A stretch of DNA of 64,000 nucleotides from Pseudomonas libanensis (GCF_001439685.1 NZ_JYLH01000013.1:160882-224881); one strand, 5' to 3'. Positions 23,414 to 32,498 are shown, numbered from the stretch's first letter. The notes: generated by a model not told the origin, from the letters alone. Numbers and translations are program-made.

Positions 23414-24157
23414 GTGGACACTCCGTTCGGCAGGTCAGTTTCAGGCGCCCAGCATACCTTCGAATGCCCACGCGTTCACGGCGAATGGGCACAAGCCTTG
23501 AAGCAATCGGATAAAAACTACGCACCCTTTCGAGGCAGGTGCACAGTCGAACACGCTACCTAGGGCCTCGGCGGCACGCACCAAAATGACCCGCTTGTGC
23601 CTCAAAGGGATCCGCCAAGTACCCACTGACGGGGTGGACCGGTAACGTTTTACCCCGGCGAACGCTTTTGTGAGTAACCGCACAGGTGTAACACCCCGTC
23701 GCCAAGCTCAAACCAAAGGGTGTAAAGGCCCCGTGTTTATGCGGCTTTTACACTCCCTTCACGCTTTTCACGAAAAAATGACATTCGGCTACCAGTTTGA
23801 GCACGCTTGTTGCATTCACCCTCATATCGTCGGCAACGGCACCCGTTTGGAAGCGGGTGTTTCGCGATAAAAACCAGCGGCGGTTCAATGCGCATCAAGG
23901 AAGCTTTCAAAGTTTGAAAGATGTAGGAAAAGAGCATTGAAGTTGTCAGCCCGGTTACATTCGGGCTGTGAATTTGCGACATGGATCTAGCGATTTACGA
24001 CAGCCTCGTAAAGAAGCTGAAAGGAAAGATGGGTAAGTATCGTCATTGGAGTCTGCGTGATATAACTTTGCGCCGACACAAATAAAGAAAGAGCCGCCCA
24101 GATAAAAATACAGGTGGGACGGCAGTACTCTTCCTAAAACCAAAGGAGCAAATCACG
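23414..24157. other. 744-base intergenic region upstream of oprD
   Basis: Contains hairpins CACCCG/CGGGTG (about 23840-23863) and AGCCCG/CGGGCT (23948-23967), a 34-codon ORF (23981-24085) and the oprD leader. Purine-rich stretches (AAAGAAGCTGAAAGGAAAG, CAAATAAAGAAAGAG) lie in the leader. A small RNA or catabolite-control site is possible, but none could be identified. Confidence 0.4.
23981..24085 (+). CDS. Possible small basic protein (34 codons)
   Basis: Reads MDLAIYDSLVKKLKGKMGKY then RHWSLRDITLRRHK. It is strongly basic and ends 72 bases before oprD. There is no good ribosome site and codon use is AT-rich, so this may be a chance ORF or a leader peptide. Confidence 0.2.
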   Translation: MDLAIYDSLVKKLKGKMGKYRHWSLRDITLRRHK

Positions 24158-25456
24158 ATGCGCGTGATGAAGTGGAGCATGATCGCCCTGGCTGTTTCAG
24201 CAGGCACCTCGCAGTTCGCAATGGCGTCCGCCCAGGACGATTCCAAGGGCTTTGTTGAAGACAGTACTTTCAGCATCAATACTCGCGCTCTGTACTTCAG
24301 CCGCGACTTCCGTAATGAGCCAGGAGGCGGTTACAGCACCGTCAACGGCAAGCGTAAAAGCCGTGCCGAAGAAACCGGCCTGGGCTTCAATGCCCTGTAC
24401 GAATCGGGCTTCACCCAAGGCACCATTGGTGTCGGTGTGGACGTGATCGGCCTGATGGGCCTCAAGCTCGACAGCGGCAAGGGTCGCGCTGGCACGGGGC
24501 TGTTCCCCACCGGTTCCGACGGTCGCTCGCAGGACGATTACTCCAAGGGCGGCGGCGCGGTTAAGTTCCGCATCTCCAATACTGTGTTGAAAGTCGGTGA
24601 CCAGTACACTACCGCGCCAGTGTTCGCCTCCGACGACAGCCGTCTGTTGCCGGAACTGCCACAGGGTATCTCGATCACCAGCAACGAGATCAAGGGCCTC
24701 AAGCTTGAGGGCGGCCACTTCACCTCCAGCGTCGCGCAGGCACAGACCTACCATGACAGCTTGGGCCTGACGAAAACCGACTTTGTCGGCGGCGTCTACG
24801 CGTTCACTCCGGAATTCACGGGTAGCCTGTACTACGCGAAAACCGAAGATTACTTCCGCAAGTACTACAGCAACCTGAACTGGACCCATGCGTTGAGCGA
24901 TGACCAGTCCTTCGCGCTGGACTTCAACATCTACGACACCAAGAGCGATGGCGCAGGCCTGCAACGCGCAGAGAAGGATGGCGTGACCAAGCTCGACAAC
25001 CGCGCGTTCAGCTTGCAGGGTGCTTACACCATCGGCGCTCACACCTTCACCCTGGCAGCCCAGAAGGTTACCGGTGACGGCGACTACGGCTACGGCGTAG
25101 ACGGCGGCGGCACGGTATTCCTGGCCAACTCCATCGCCCGTTCCGACTTCAACGCCGAAGGCGAGAAGTCCTACCAGGCGCGTTACGACATCAACATGGC
25201 GACCTTCGGCATTCCTGGCCTGAGCTTCATGACTCGTTACGTTACCGGTAGCGGCGCCAACACTGGCACGACCAGCAACGGCAAAGAGTGGGAACGCGAC
25301 ATCGAAGCCAAGTACGTGATTCAGAGCGGCCCGGCTAAAGACCTCAGCCTGCGTCTGCGCCAAGCGACTTACCGCTCCGGTGATGGCGTTTACTACGGTT
25401 CGCCTTCTATCGACGAACTGCGTCTGATCGCGAACTACCCGCTGAACATCTTGTAA
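24158..25456 (+). CDS. oprD: OprD-family outer-membrane porin
   Basis: 432 residues. Signal peptide cleaved after ~24 (AMASA), then the family opening GFVEDSTFSINTRALYFSRDFRN. The chain carries alternating beta strands of an 18-strand barrel and ends with the strand RLIANYPLNIL. The arginine/tyrosine-ladder region (KTEDYFRKYYSNLNWTH) is typical of substrate-specific OccD/OccK channels for carboxylates or basic amino acids. Gene order next to HIT-slyX-csp-dps-aspS matches P. aeruginosa oprD. AAAGGAG precedes the ATG. Substrate is not certain from sequence. Confidence 0.9.
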   Translation: MRVMKWSMIALAVSAGTSQFAMASAQDDSKGFVEDSTFSINTRALYFSRDFRNEPGGGYSTVNGKRKSRAEETGLGFNALYESGFTQGTIGVGVDVIGLMGLKLDSGKGRAGTGLFPTGSDGRSQDDYSKGGGAVKFRISNTVLKVGDQYTTAPVFASDDSRLLPELPQGISITSNEIKGLKLEGGHFTSSVAQAQTYHDSLGLTKTDFVGGVYAFTPEFTGSLYYAKTEDYFRKYYSNLNWTHALSDDQSFALDFNIYDTKSDGAGLQRAEKDGVTKLDNRAFSLQGAYTIGAHTFTLAAQKVTGDGDYGYGVDGGGTVFLANSIARSDFNAEGEKSYQARYDINMATFGIPGLSFMTRYVTGSGANTGTTSNGKEWERDIEAKYVIQSGPAKDLSLRLRQATYRSGDGVYYGSPSIDELRLIANYPLNIL

Positions 25457-25501
25457 TCGTCTGTTTAATTACAATGATGGCTTAAGGCTTCGGCCTTGAA
25501 C

Positions 25502-25541
25502 AAAAAAGCCGCTCCCTGTTTAAACAAGGAGCGGCTTTTTT
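25502..25541 (+). terminator. Terminator of oprD
   Basis: AAAAAAGCCGCTCC pairs with GGAGCGGCTTTTTT around a 12-base loop. The symmetric A/T tracts would also act on transcripts from the right. Confidence 0.9.
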
Positions 25542-25638
25542 ATTGCAGTTTTGTTTCAACCAAAAAAACAACTAGCAAGCTAAGTAACTAGTTTACCGAA
25601 GCTGACCTATCGACCAAGTTCGACAGCCTAGCGCCAAA

Positions 25639-26481
25639 TTATTTCGCCGCACTTTCCTGCATCACACGAATAACCCGCTGCGGAAACGGAATATCAATCC
25701 CCGCTGCTTTCAAACGATCACGCGCCAGTTCATTAAACATGAACATCACGTCCCAATAATCCGGGGTACTGGTCCAGCAGCGCAGGGAAACCGTAATGGA
25801 GCTGTCGCCCAGGGTCGAAACCACCGCCACCGGTGCAGGATCAGCCAGCACGCGTGGGTCCTTGGCCAGTTCCAGCAGCACTTCGCGAGCTTTTTGCAGG
25901 TCTGCCTCGTAATCCACACCGACATCAAACACCACCTTGCGGGTTGGCTGGCGGTTGGTGTTGGTGATGATGCCGTTGGACAGGATGCCGTTGGGCAGGA
26001 TCACCGTCTTGTTGTCGCCGGTACGCAGCACGGTGTGGAAAATCTGGATGCTGTCGACGGTGCCGGAGGTGCCTTGGGCTTCGATCCAGTCGCCAATGCG
26101 GAACGGGCGGAACAGCAGGATCAACACGCCACCGGCAAAGTTGGCCAGGCTGCCTTGCAATGCCAGGCCGATCGCCAGGGTTGCGGCACCAATGGCGGCG
26201 ACGAACGAAGTGGTTTCCACACCGATCATCGAGGCCACGCTGACTACCAGCATGACTTTGAGCACGATGTTCGCCAGGCTGGTAATGAAGTGCTGCAGCG
26301 CCAGGTCAGCGTTGCGTACCGCCAGCAAGCGGCCCACGCGATGGGTCAGTTTGTTGATCAGCCACCAGCCGATGGCCAGGGTCAGCATGGCCAGCAATAC
26401 ACGGCTGCCGTATTCCATGATCATCGGGATCCAGGACTGGGACGTCTTGATCAAATGATCCACTTCTGCGTTTAAATCCAT
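25639..26481 (-). CDS. mscS: Small-conductance mechanosensitive channel MscS
   Basis: 280 residues. Three membrane helices (~18-42, ~60-82, ~90-115). The pore helix TM3 shows the packed Ala/Gly pattern AAIGAATLAIGLALQGSLANFAGG, followed by FRPFRIGDWIEAQGTSGTV of the beta domain. The ATG at 26481 has CAGGAGA upstream. A longer in-frame extension is rejected. It releases solutes on hypo-osmotic shock. Confidence 0.95.
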   Translation of the reverse strand: MDLNAEVDHLIKTSQSWIPMIMEYGSRVLLAMLTLAIGWWLINKLTHRVGRLLAVRNADLALQHFITSLANIVLKVMLVVSVASMIGVETTSFVAAIGAATLAIGLALQGSLANFAGGVLILLFRPFRIGDWIEAQGTSGTVDSIQIFHTVLRTGDNKTVILPNGILSNGIITNTNRQPTRKVVFDVGVDYEADLQKAREVLLELAKDPRVLADPAPVAVVSTLGDSSITVSLRCWTSTPDYWDVMFMFNELARDRLKAAGIDIPFPQRVIRVMQESAAK

Positions 26482-26533
26482 GTAGCTTCTCCTGTTTTTG
26501 CGGATATGCGGCTTGATTGACTGCCTGAAAACG

Positions 26534-26559
26534 CAATTGAGCCCCGTAGGGCTCAATTG
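26534..26559 (-). terminator. Hairpin between yajQ and mscS
   Basis: Perfect 11-bp stem CAATTGAGCCC/GGGCTCAATTG with a four-base loop, followed on the minus strand by CGTTTTC. Probable terminator of yajQ. Confidence 0.65.
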
Positions 26560-26618
26560 TAGGCGCTGAGTCTGGGGCGTGGGACGTCAAAAACACCCAC
26601 AGGTTCCCCAAAGTGCCA

Positions 26619-27104
26619 TCAGTCGCGGAAGTTATTGAACTGCAGCGGCATGTCGAAGGTCTTGGCGCGCAGGGCCGCGATGGCTTCTTGCAGGTCGTCG
26701 CGCTTCTTGCCGGTGACACGCACCTGCTCGCCCTGGATGGCGGCCTGGACTTTCAGCTTGGCATCCTTGATATGCGCGACGATCTTCTTCGCCAGCTCCT
26801 TGTCGATGCCTTCCTTGAGCACGGCTTCCTGCTTCATCAGCTTGCCGGAGGCGTAGGCGTCCTTGACTTCAAGGCACTGCACGTCGATCTTGCGCTTGAC
26901 CAGGGCCAGCTTGAGGATCTCGATCATCGCTTCCAGCTGGAAATCGGCTTCAGCGGTCAGGTTGACGGTCAGTTCCTTTTCCTTGAATTCGAAGCTGCCC
27001 TTGCCTTTCAAGTCATAGCGACGGTCCAGTTCCTTGACGGCGTTCTCGACGGCGTTGGTGACTTCGTGTTTGTCCAGTTCAGATACCACGTCGAACGAAG
27101 GCAT
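26619..27104 (-). CDS. yajQ: YajQ family nucleotide-binding protein
   Basis: 161 residues. MPSFDVVSELDKHEVTNAVENAVKELDRRYDLKGKGSFEF is the invariant start of the family. IQGEQVRVTGKKRDDLQ is the second conserved block. Two ferredoxin-like domains. Homologues bind cyclic di-GMP and work with transcription factors, or bind phage or tRNA in other hosts. GGAGA precedes the ATG. Confidence 0.95.
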   Translation of the reverse strand: MPSFDVVSELDKHEVTNAVENAVKELDRRYDLKGKGSFEFKEKELTVNLTAEADFQLEAMIEILKLALVKRKIDVQCLEVKDAYASGKLMKQEAVLKEGIDKELAKKIVAHIKDAKLKVQAAIQGEQVRVTGKKRDDLQEAIAALRAKTFDMPLQFNNFRD

Positions 27105-27227
27105 GTGATTTCTCCAATATAAGGGGCGGGCTCAGTAAAGATGGAGCGCGCCCGAGCTAAAATGCCGAGGCATTATAGCGGTTCTTTCGCCCCGTTCACT
27201 GTGAGCGACCCTACGGAGCAAAAACTG

Positions 27228-28145
27228 ATGTCGACCCCCTGGCATATTCTCGGCGCTGGCAGCCTGGGCACCCTCTGGGCCACGCGGCTGGCGCGTGCCG
27301 GCGTACCGGTCAGGCTGATACTGCGTAATGAGGCGCGCCTGGCCAGCTATCGCGCCGGCCAGGGCCTGACCCTGGTTGAGCACGGTGTGGAACACACCTA
27401 TGCGGTGATTGGCGAAACAGCCGAAAGCCCGGAGCCGATTCATCGGCTGCTGGTGGCATGCAAAGCCTACGACGCCCAACGCGCTATCGCCCAGTTGCAA
27501 CCTCGACTGGCGCCGGATGCCGAACTGATCCTGCTGCAGAACGGTCTCGGCAGCCAGGACGCCGTGGCGGCACAAGTGCCGTCGGCCCGCTGCATCTATG
27601 CGTCCAGCACCGAAGGCGCATTTCGCGATGGCGATTGGCGGGTAGTGTTTGCCGGCCATGGCTACACCTGGCTGGGCGACGCAAACCACCCTACCCCACC
27701 GCTATGGTTGGACGACCTGCAAGCTGCGAGCATTCCTCACGAATGGGCCACCGATATCCTCACGCGGCTGTGGCGCAAGCTGGCGCTCAATTGCGCCATC
27801 AACCCGTTGACCGTGCTTTACCAATGCCGCAACGGCGGCTTGCAAGACCATCAGTGTGAGGTCGCCACGCTCTGCGCCGAACTGGCCGAACTGCTGGAGT
27901 GCTGCGGCCAGCCTGCGGCGGCACAGGACCTGCACAACGAAGTGGAGCGTGTGATCCTGGCCACCGCCGCTAATTACTCGTCCATGTATCAGGATGTCGC
28001 CAACGCCCGGCGTACCGAGATCAGCTACCTGCTGGGCTACGCTTGCCAGGCCGCGGCCCGCCACCGGTTGGTATTGCCGCATCTGCAACAGCTGCAAGCG
28101 CGGCTGGTGGAGCATTTGCTCGCACGCGGATTGGCCAGCGACTGA
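27228..28145 (+). CDS. panE: Putative 2-dehydropantoate 2-reductase
   Basis: 305 residues. N-terminal NADP-binding Rossmann motif HILGAGSLGTLWATRLARAG, mid-region LLVACKAYD and LLQNGLG, and a helical C-terminal catalytic domain with LWRKLALNCAINPLTVLYQCRNG. It reduces ketopantoate to pantoate in pantothenate synthesis. The ATG at 27228 has GGAG 10 bases upstream. Paralogues are common in pseudomonads, so the assignment to panE itself is likely rather than certain. Confidence 0.85.
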   Translation: MSTPWHILGAGSLGTLWATRLARAGVPVRLILRNEARLASYRAGQGLTLVEHGVEHTYAVIGETAESPEPIHRLLVACKAYDAQRAIAQLQPRLAPDAELILLQNGLGSQDAVAAQVPSARCIYASSTEGAFRDGDWRVVFAGHGYTWLGDANHPTPPLWLDDLQAASIPHEWATDILTRLWRKLALNCAINPLTVLYQCRNGGLQDHQCEVATLCAELAELLECCGQPAAAQDLHNEVERVILATAANYSSMYQDVANARRTEISYLLGYACQAAARHRLVLPHLQQLQARLVEHLLARGLASD

Positions 28146-28191
28146 GGCACGCGCTACCCTGCCTACCTGTCTATCACCTGGGAAAACCCTG

Positions 28192-30228
28192 ATGCCACTG
28201 CGCCAGCGTCTTGAAAATCTACCGGTAGGGCAGAAACTGCTGGTGGCCCTGCTGGTGCTATTGACCACGGTGTTGCTGGTGGCCAACCTCACGTTTATCA
28301 GCGCCGCCTACTGGATCTCCCAGGAAAGCATGGCGCCCCAGGCATTGCAGGCCATTGGACGACTGGTGTCCAACCCATCGCTCGCCGCCGAGGCGCTCGA
28401 ATCCCCGGCCAAGGCCGAGGCGCTGCTCAATGAACTGACCAGCTACTCCCCCCTGCGCGCCGCCGCCCTGTACGACGGTGAAGGCAACCGTCTGGCGCAG
28501 ATGCAGCACGGCGACCGCCTGCACCTGCCGGACAATTACCGGCATATCGAGGCCTGGCGCCTGACCGAGTTTCGCAGCAACCAAGTCATCACCCTGCCCC
28601 GCGGCACCCAGCCTTCCGGGCATTTACTGCTGGTGGCCAGCAGTGAGCTACCGGTGGCCTTCTATACCGGCACGCTGACCGCAAGCCTGGGCATCCTGAT
28701 TTTCAGTGTGCTGTTGTGGCTGGTCATCGCCCGGCAAATCAAACGTCTGATCACACGGCCCATCCATGAGCTGGAAGAACTGTCCCGGCAGGTCACCCGT
28801 GAAGAGAACTACGCCCTGCGCGCCGGGCGTGGCAACCATGACGAGATCGGCAGCCTGGCCGAAGCCTTCAACACCATGTTGTCGCGTATCGAAGCCCGCG
28901 AGCAGCAGCTCAAGCGTGCGCGTGACGACTCCCAGGCCGCTTACGACCAGGCCCAGGGGCTGGCCGAAGAGACCCGGCATACCAACCGTAAGCTGGAACT
29001 GGAAGTCCAGGTGCGCAGCAAGATCGAGAAAAAGCTCACGGGCTTCCAGAACTACCTCAACAGCATTATCGACTCGATGCCCTCGGCGCTGATTGCCCTG
29101 GATGAACAGCTCTATGTCACCCAGTGGAACCAGGAAGCCAGCGCCCTTTCCGGCACGCGTCTGGACGAAGCCCTGAACCAGCCGATCTTCCTGGCCTTCC
29201 AGCCGCTCAAGCCGTACCTGCCGCAAATCAAGGCTACCGTGGAGCAACATACGGTGGAGCGGATCGAGCGGGTCACCTGGATCAAGGACGATGAACCCAA
29301 GCATTACGCCCTGACGTTTTACCCATTGATGGGTGGTGCCGGGCGTGGCGTGGTGATCCGAATCGACGACATCACCCAACGCCTGTCCCTGGAAGAAATG
29401 ATGGTGCAGTCGGAAAAAATGCTCTCGGTGGGTGGCCTGGCCGCCGGCATGGCCCACGAGATCAACAACCCACTGGGCGCGATCCTGCATAACGTGCAGA
29501 ACATCCGTCGCCGCCTGTCCCCGGAGCTGCCCAAGAACCTGGAGTACGCCGAGCAGGTGGGCATCGAGCTGGACACGGTCAATCGTTACCTGCAAGGCCG
29601 CGAAGTGCCGCAGTTGCTCGACGGTATTCAGCAGGCCGGGGCGCGGGCGGCGAAAATCGTCACCCATATGCTCAGTTTCAGCCGCCGCAGTAATCGCCAG
29701 ATGGCCCCCTGCGACTTGCCGGCCCTGATCGACCAAGCCGTGGAAATCGCCGGTAACGACTTCGACCTGACCATCGGCTTCGACTTCAAGGGCCAGGCGA
29801 TCATCCGTCAGTTCGACCCGCAATTAGGCCCTGTGCCCGGCACCGCCAACGAGCTGGAGCAAGTGCTGCTCAACCTGCTGAAAAACGCCGCCCAAGCCAT
29901 TCACCTGCGCGAAGATGACAGCGAGCCGGGGCGTATTATCCTGCGCACCCGCCTCAACCCGCCGTGGGCAGAAATACAGGTGGAAGACAACGGCATCGGC
30001 ATGAGCGAAAACGTGCGCAAGCGCACCTTCGAACCGTTCTTCACCACCAAGGAAATCGGCCAGGGCACCGGGCTTGGGTTGTCGGTGTCGTATTTCATCA
30101 TCACCAACAACCACAAGGGCCAGATGGAGGTGCATTCCACCCCGGGCCAAGGCACCTGCTTTACCTTGCGCCTGCCCCTGGCCGGCAGCCAATTGTCCCC
30201 CACAGCACTCACCCAACTGGAGCACTGA
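28192..30228 (+). CDS. Membrane sensor histidine kinase (HAMP-PAS-HisKA)
   Basis: 678 residues. Helices at ~14-38 and ~160-182 enclose a ~120-residue periplasmic sensor, followed by HAMP (182-235), a coiled coil (235-283), PAS (~285-395), a HisKA-type domain with His422 (GMAHEINNPLGAILHN) and HATPase_c (~560-678, VEDNGIGMSE, TTKEIGQGTGLGLSVSYFI). There is no response-regulator gene beside it, so it is an orphan kinase or signals to a distant partner. The ligand is unknown. Confidence 0.9.
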   Translation: MPLRQRLENLPVGQKLLVALLVLLTTVLLVANLTFISAAYWISQESMAPQALQAIGRLVSNPSLAAEALESPAKAEALLNELTSYSPLRAAALYDGEGNRLAQMQHGDRLHLPDNYRHIEAWRLTEFRSNQVITLPRGTQPSGHLLLVASSELPVAFYTGTLTASLGILIFSVLLWLVIARQIKRLITRPIHELEELSRQVTREENYALRAGRGNHDEIGSLAEAFNTMLSRIEAREQQLKRARDDSQAAYDQAQGLAEETRHTNRKLELEVQVRSKIEKKLTGFQNYLNSIIDSMPSALIALDEQLYVTQWNQEASALSGTRLDEALNQPIFLAFQPLKPYLPQIKATVEQHTVERIERVTWIKDDEPKHYALTFYPLMGGAGRGVVIRIDDITQRLSLEEMMVQSEKMLSVGGLAAGMAHEINNPLGAILHNVQNIRRRLSPELPKNLEYAEQVGIELDTVNRYLQGREVPQLLDGIQQAGARAAKIVTHMLSFSRRSNRQMAPCDLPALIDQAVEIAGNDFDLTIGFDFKGQAIIRQFDPQLGPVPGTANELEQVLLNLLKNAAQAIHLREDDSEPGRIILRTRLNPPWAEIQVEDNGIGMSENVRKRTFEPFFTTKEIGQGTGLGLSVSYFIITNNHKGQMEVHSTPGQGTCFTLRLPLAGSQLSPTALTQLEH

Positions 30229-30230
30229 CC

Positions 30231-30809
30231 ATGGGCTTTCGCCTGTCGAAAATCTACACCCGTACCGGCGACAAGGGCGAAACCGGCCTCGGTGACGGCC
30301 GCCGCGTGCCCAAGGACCACCCGCGCGTGGAGGCGATCGGCGAGGTGGATACGCTGAACAGCCAGTTGGGCCTGTTGCTGGCCAACCTGGAAGAACAAAG
30401 CGGCAAGCACCCGGCCTTAAATGATGTGATTGAAGTGCTCACGCCGTGCCAGCATCGTCTGTTCGATCTCGGCGGTGAGCTGGCGATGCCGGTGTACAAG
30501 GCACTGAACGCGGCGGAGGTGGATCGGCTGGAAGCGGCGATTGATCGCTGGAACGAAGAAGTGGGGCCGCTGGAGAACTTCATCCTGCCCGGTGGTTCGG
30601 CGCTGATCGCCCAAGCTCATGTGTGCCGCAGCCTGGCGCGCAGTGCGGAGCGGCGGTGTCAGCAGTTGAATGCGCTGGAGCCGTTGGAAGGGGTGGGTTT
30701 GGCGTATATCAATCGGTTGTCTGACTTGCTGTTTGTGGCGGCCAGGGTGATTGCCCGGCGCCAAGGTGTTGCCGAAGTGTTATGGCAGGCCGCTGCCAAG
30801 CCACACTGA
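30231..30809 (+). CDS. Cob(I)alamin adenosyltransferase, PduO type
   Basis: 192 residues. N-terminal KIYTRTGDKGETGLGDGRRV is the ATP-binding signature of PduO/MMAB-type adenosyltransferases. The C-terminal helices carry HVCRSLARSAERRCQQL and YINRLSDLLFVAARV. It makes adenosylcobalamin from reduced cobalamin and ATP. Starts two bases after the kinase gene, so they are co-transcribed, though no functional link is evident. Confidence 0.93.
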   Translation: MGFRLSKIYTRTGDKGETGLGDGRRVPKDHPRVEAIGEVDTLNSQLGLLLANLEEQSGKHPALNDVIEVLTPCQHRLFDLGGELAMPVYKALNAAEVDRLEAAIDRWNEEVGPLENFILPGGSALIAQAHVCRSLARSAERRCQQLNALEPLEGVGLAYINRLSDLLFVAARVIARRQGVAEVLWQAAAKPH

Positions 30810-30843
30810 GATTTATCGGGTGACTGGCAAGGCCCTATCGGGG

Positions 30844-31440
30844 CATGGGTATCTACACAACTTCGGCACGAGGCTAAATCTGTGGCGAGGGAGCTTGCTC
30901 CCGTGACGGGCTGACAGCCGACGCTGATCTAGCTGACGCACCGCGATCCAAATGTGGGAGCTGGCTTGCCTGCGATGACGGCCTGCCAGCCGATGCCAAT
31001 CTACCTGACACCCCGCAATCAAACTGTGGGAGCGGGCTTGCTCGCGAAGGCGGCCTGACAGGCGACACAGCTATGCCGGGTACATATCCATTCCTGCGGT
31101 AACGGCCACTTAGGGTTCCGCTCTGACAGCGGGTCACTTTGGAAAAGAGCCCCAAAGTAACCAAAGGGCTCTTGCCCCACCACTCGGCACCTCGCCTAGG
31201 CTCGGTGTGCCCGTAATCCGCCAGGGATTTGGGGGGGCCGCCGCCACGCGCCATCCATGGCGCGGGGCGGCTAAACCGGCATCCCTGCCGGTTTACCCCC
31301 CAAATCCCTGTCGAATTCCGGCCAGCGTGGTTTAACGGGGCGCCTAAGATCAAGATCAAAAGCAGATCAAGATCAAGAGCGGCTCGCTTCGCATCGTGGT
31401 TACTGATAGTTGCTACGTCAGAGTTGTGTAGATACCCATG
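30844..31440 (+). mobile_element. MITE-like non-coding element, copy B
   Basis: 597 bp with 18-bp perfect terminal inverted repeats (CATGGGTATCTACACAAC at 30844-30861, complement at 31423-31440) and exact 10-bp target duplications, CCTATCGGGG, at 30834-30843 and 31441-31450. The right duplication is the end of an intact REP. Inside are three REP-like units (30882-30904, 30954-30978, 31026-31049), the conserved core shared with copy A, and a ~115-bp stretch missing from copy A. That stretch is bounded by the inverted pair CAGGGATTTGGGGGG (31222-31236) and CCCCCCAAATCCCTG (31296-31310). No coding sequence. This and the flanking REPs account for the gap 30810-31534. Confidence 0.82.
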
Positions 31441-31441
31441 C

Positions 31442-31518
31442 CTATCGGGGGCAAGCCCCCTCCCACATTTTGAATTGTGAATACATTCAAGTGTGGGAGG
31501 GGGCTTGCTCCCGATAGG
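31442..31518. repeat. REPIN: inverted REP pair
   Basis: REP at 31442-31468 and inverted REP at 31492-31518 (GGGGGCAAGCCCCC and GGGGGCTTGCTCCC cores) enclose an AT-rich centre with TTGAAT/ATTCAA. It lies downstream of the mutT-thiE gene. Confidence 0.85.
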
Positions 31519-31534
31519 GCCCCTCAGGGCACCA

Positions 31535-32479
31535 TCAAGCCTCAGGCCAGAAAGCCCGAATCCCAGCTACACCTTGCGCCCCGGCTTCCCAGGCCTGCTC
31601 CCGCTGCGCAGGCCCAACCCCGCCCAGCAGAAACACCGGTTTACTGAACCCGGCAATCAACTGCGCCGCCTGCTCCCAACCCAACGGCTGCGCATCCGGA
31701 TGGGTCTGGGTCGGCTGCACCGGCGACAGCGTGACAAAGTCCACGTCCATCATCTCTGCCAGCGCCAGCTCTTCAGCATTGTGGCAAGAAGCCGCCAACC
31801 AGCGGTCCTTCGGCAGCGGGCGGCCCTTGCTCGCGTATTTGCGCAATTGCGCCGAGGTCATGTGCCAGCCGGCAGCAGGAAAATCCCCCAGCCACTCGAA
31901 CGGCCCCTTGAGCATCAATTGCGCCTTGCCGGCACACAGGCCAACCGCATCCACCGCCAAGTCACGGTATTTGGGGTCGTAGCCGTTGGGCGCACGCAGT
32001 TGAACCAGCTTGATCCCCCCTGCAATGGCCTTCTGGATGCCGCGCAACAGCGTCGGGGTTTCCAGCTCGCCCGGGGTGATCAGGTACTCGGCGGGCAAGC
32101 GCGCAGCGGCAACAATCGGCGCATTCGCCGCCGGGAACGCATAGTTGAACAGGTCCCGTGGCGTCACCCATTCCAACGGCTGCCCTTCGGCACCATGGGG
32201 CTCGCCGGTAAAGGCCGAGACTTCCCAGACATCCAGCAATACCTGCTTGTCCGGGTAATCATGTTGCACCTTGATCAACGGCCGCGCCGCAGTGACCTGG
32301 ATACCCAGCTCTTCCTGCAGTTCTCGTGACAAGGCCGTGGCGACCGACTCATCGGCCTCCACCTTGCCGCCGGGAAACTCCCAGAGCCCGCCCTGATGCT
32401 GGGTATCGGCACGGCGCGCCAGCAGGATCCTGCCATCGACACCGCGGATCACCGCTGCTGCTACATGCACTCGTTTCAC
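31535..32479 (-). CDS. mutT: Nudix hydrolase MutT fused to ThiE-like domain
   Basis: 314 residues. GTG start chosen because AGAGGA lies ~9 bases upstream. The longer frame to 32518 lacks one. The Nudix box GGKVEADESV...RELQEELGI lies at 36-59, giving the 8-oxo-dGTP hydrolase activity that prevents A-to-C errors. From ~145 on, a TenI/ThiE-like TIM-barrel domain follows (LPAEYLITPGEL, GIKLVQLRAPN, FVTLSPVQPTQTHP, VFLLGGVGP). This fusion is common in pseudomonads. The role of the second domain is not established. Follows argJ. Confidence 0.92.
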   Translation of the reverse strand: MKRVHVAAAVIRGVDGRILLARRADTQHQGGLWEFPGGKVEADESVATALSRELQEELGIQVTAARPLIKVQHDYPDKQVLLDVWEVSAFTGEPHGAEGQPLEWVTPRDLFNYAFPAANAPIVAAARLPAEYLITPGELETPTLLRGIQKAIAGGIKLVQLRAPNGYDPKYRDLAVDAVGLCAGKAQLMLKGPFEWLGDFPAAGWHMTSAQLRKYASKGRPLPKDRWLAASCHNAEELALAEMMDVDFVTLSPVQPTQTHPDAQPLGWEQAAQLIAGFSKPVFLLGGVGPAQREQAWEAGAQGVAGIRAFWPEA

Positions 32480-32498
32480 CGCCAGTTTCCTCTTGGTA

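Noticed and set aside
23441..23683. 80-codon ORF upstream of the HIT gene
   Set aside because: No start context, no family features, likely chance in a long non-coding gap.
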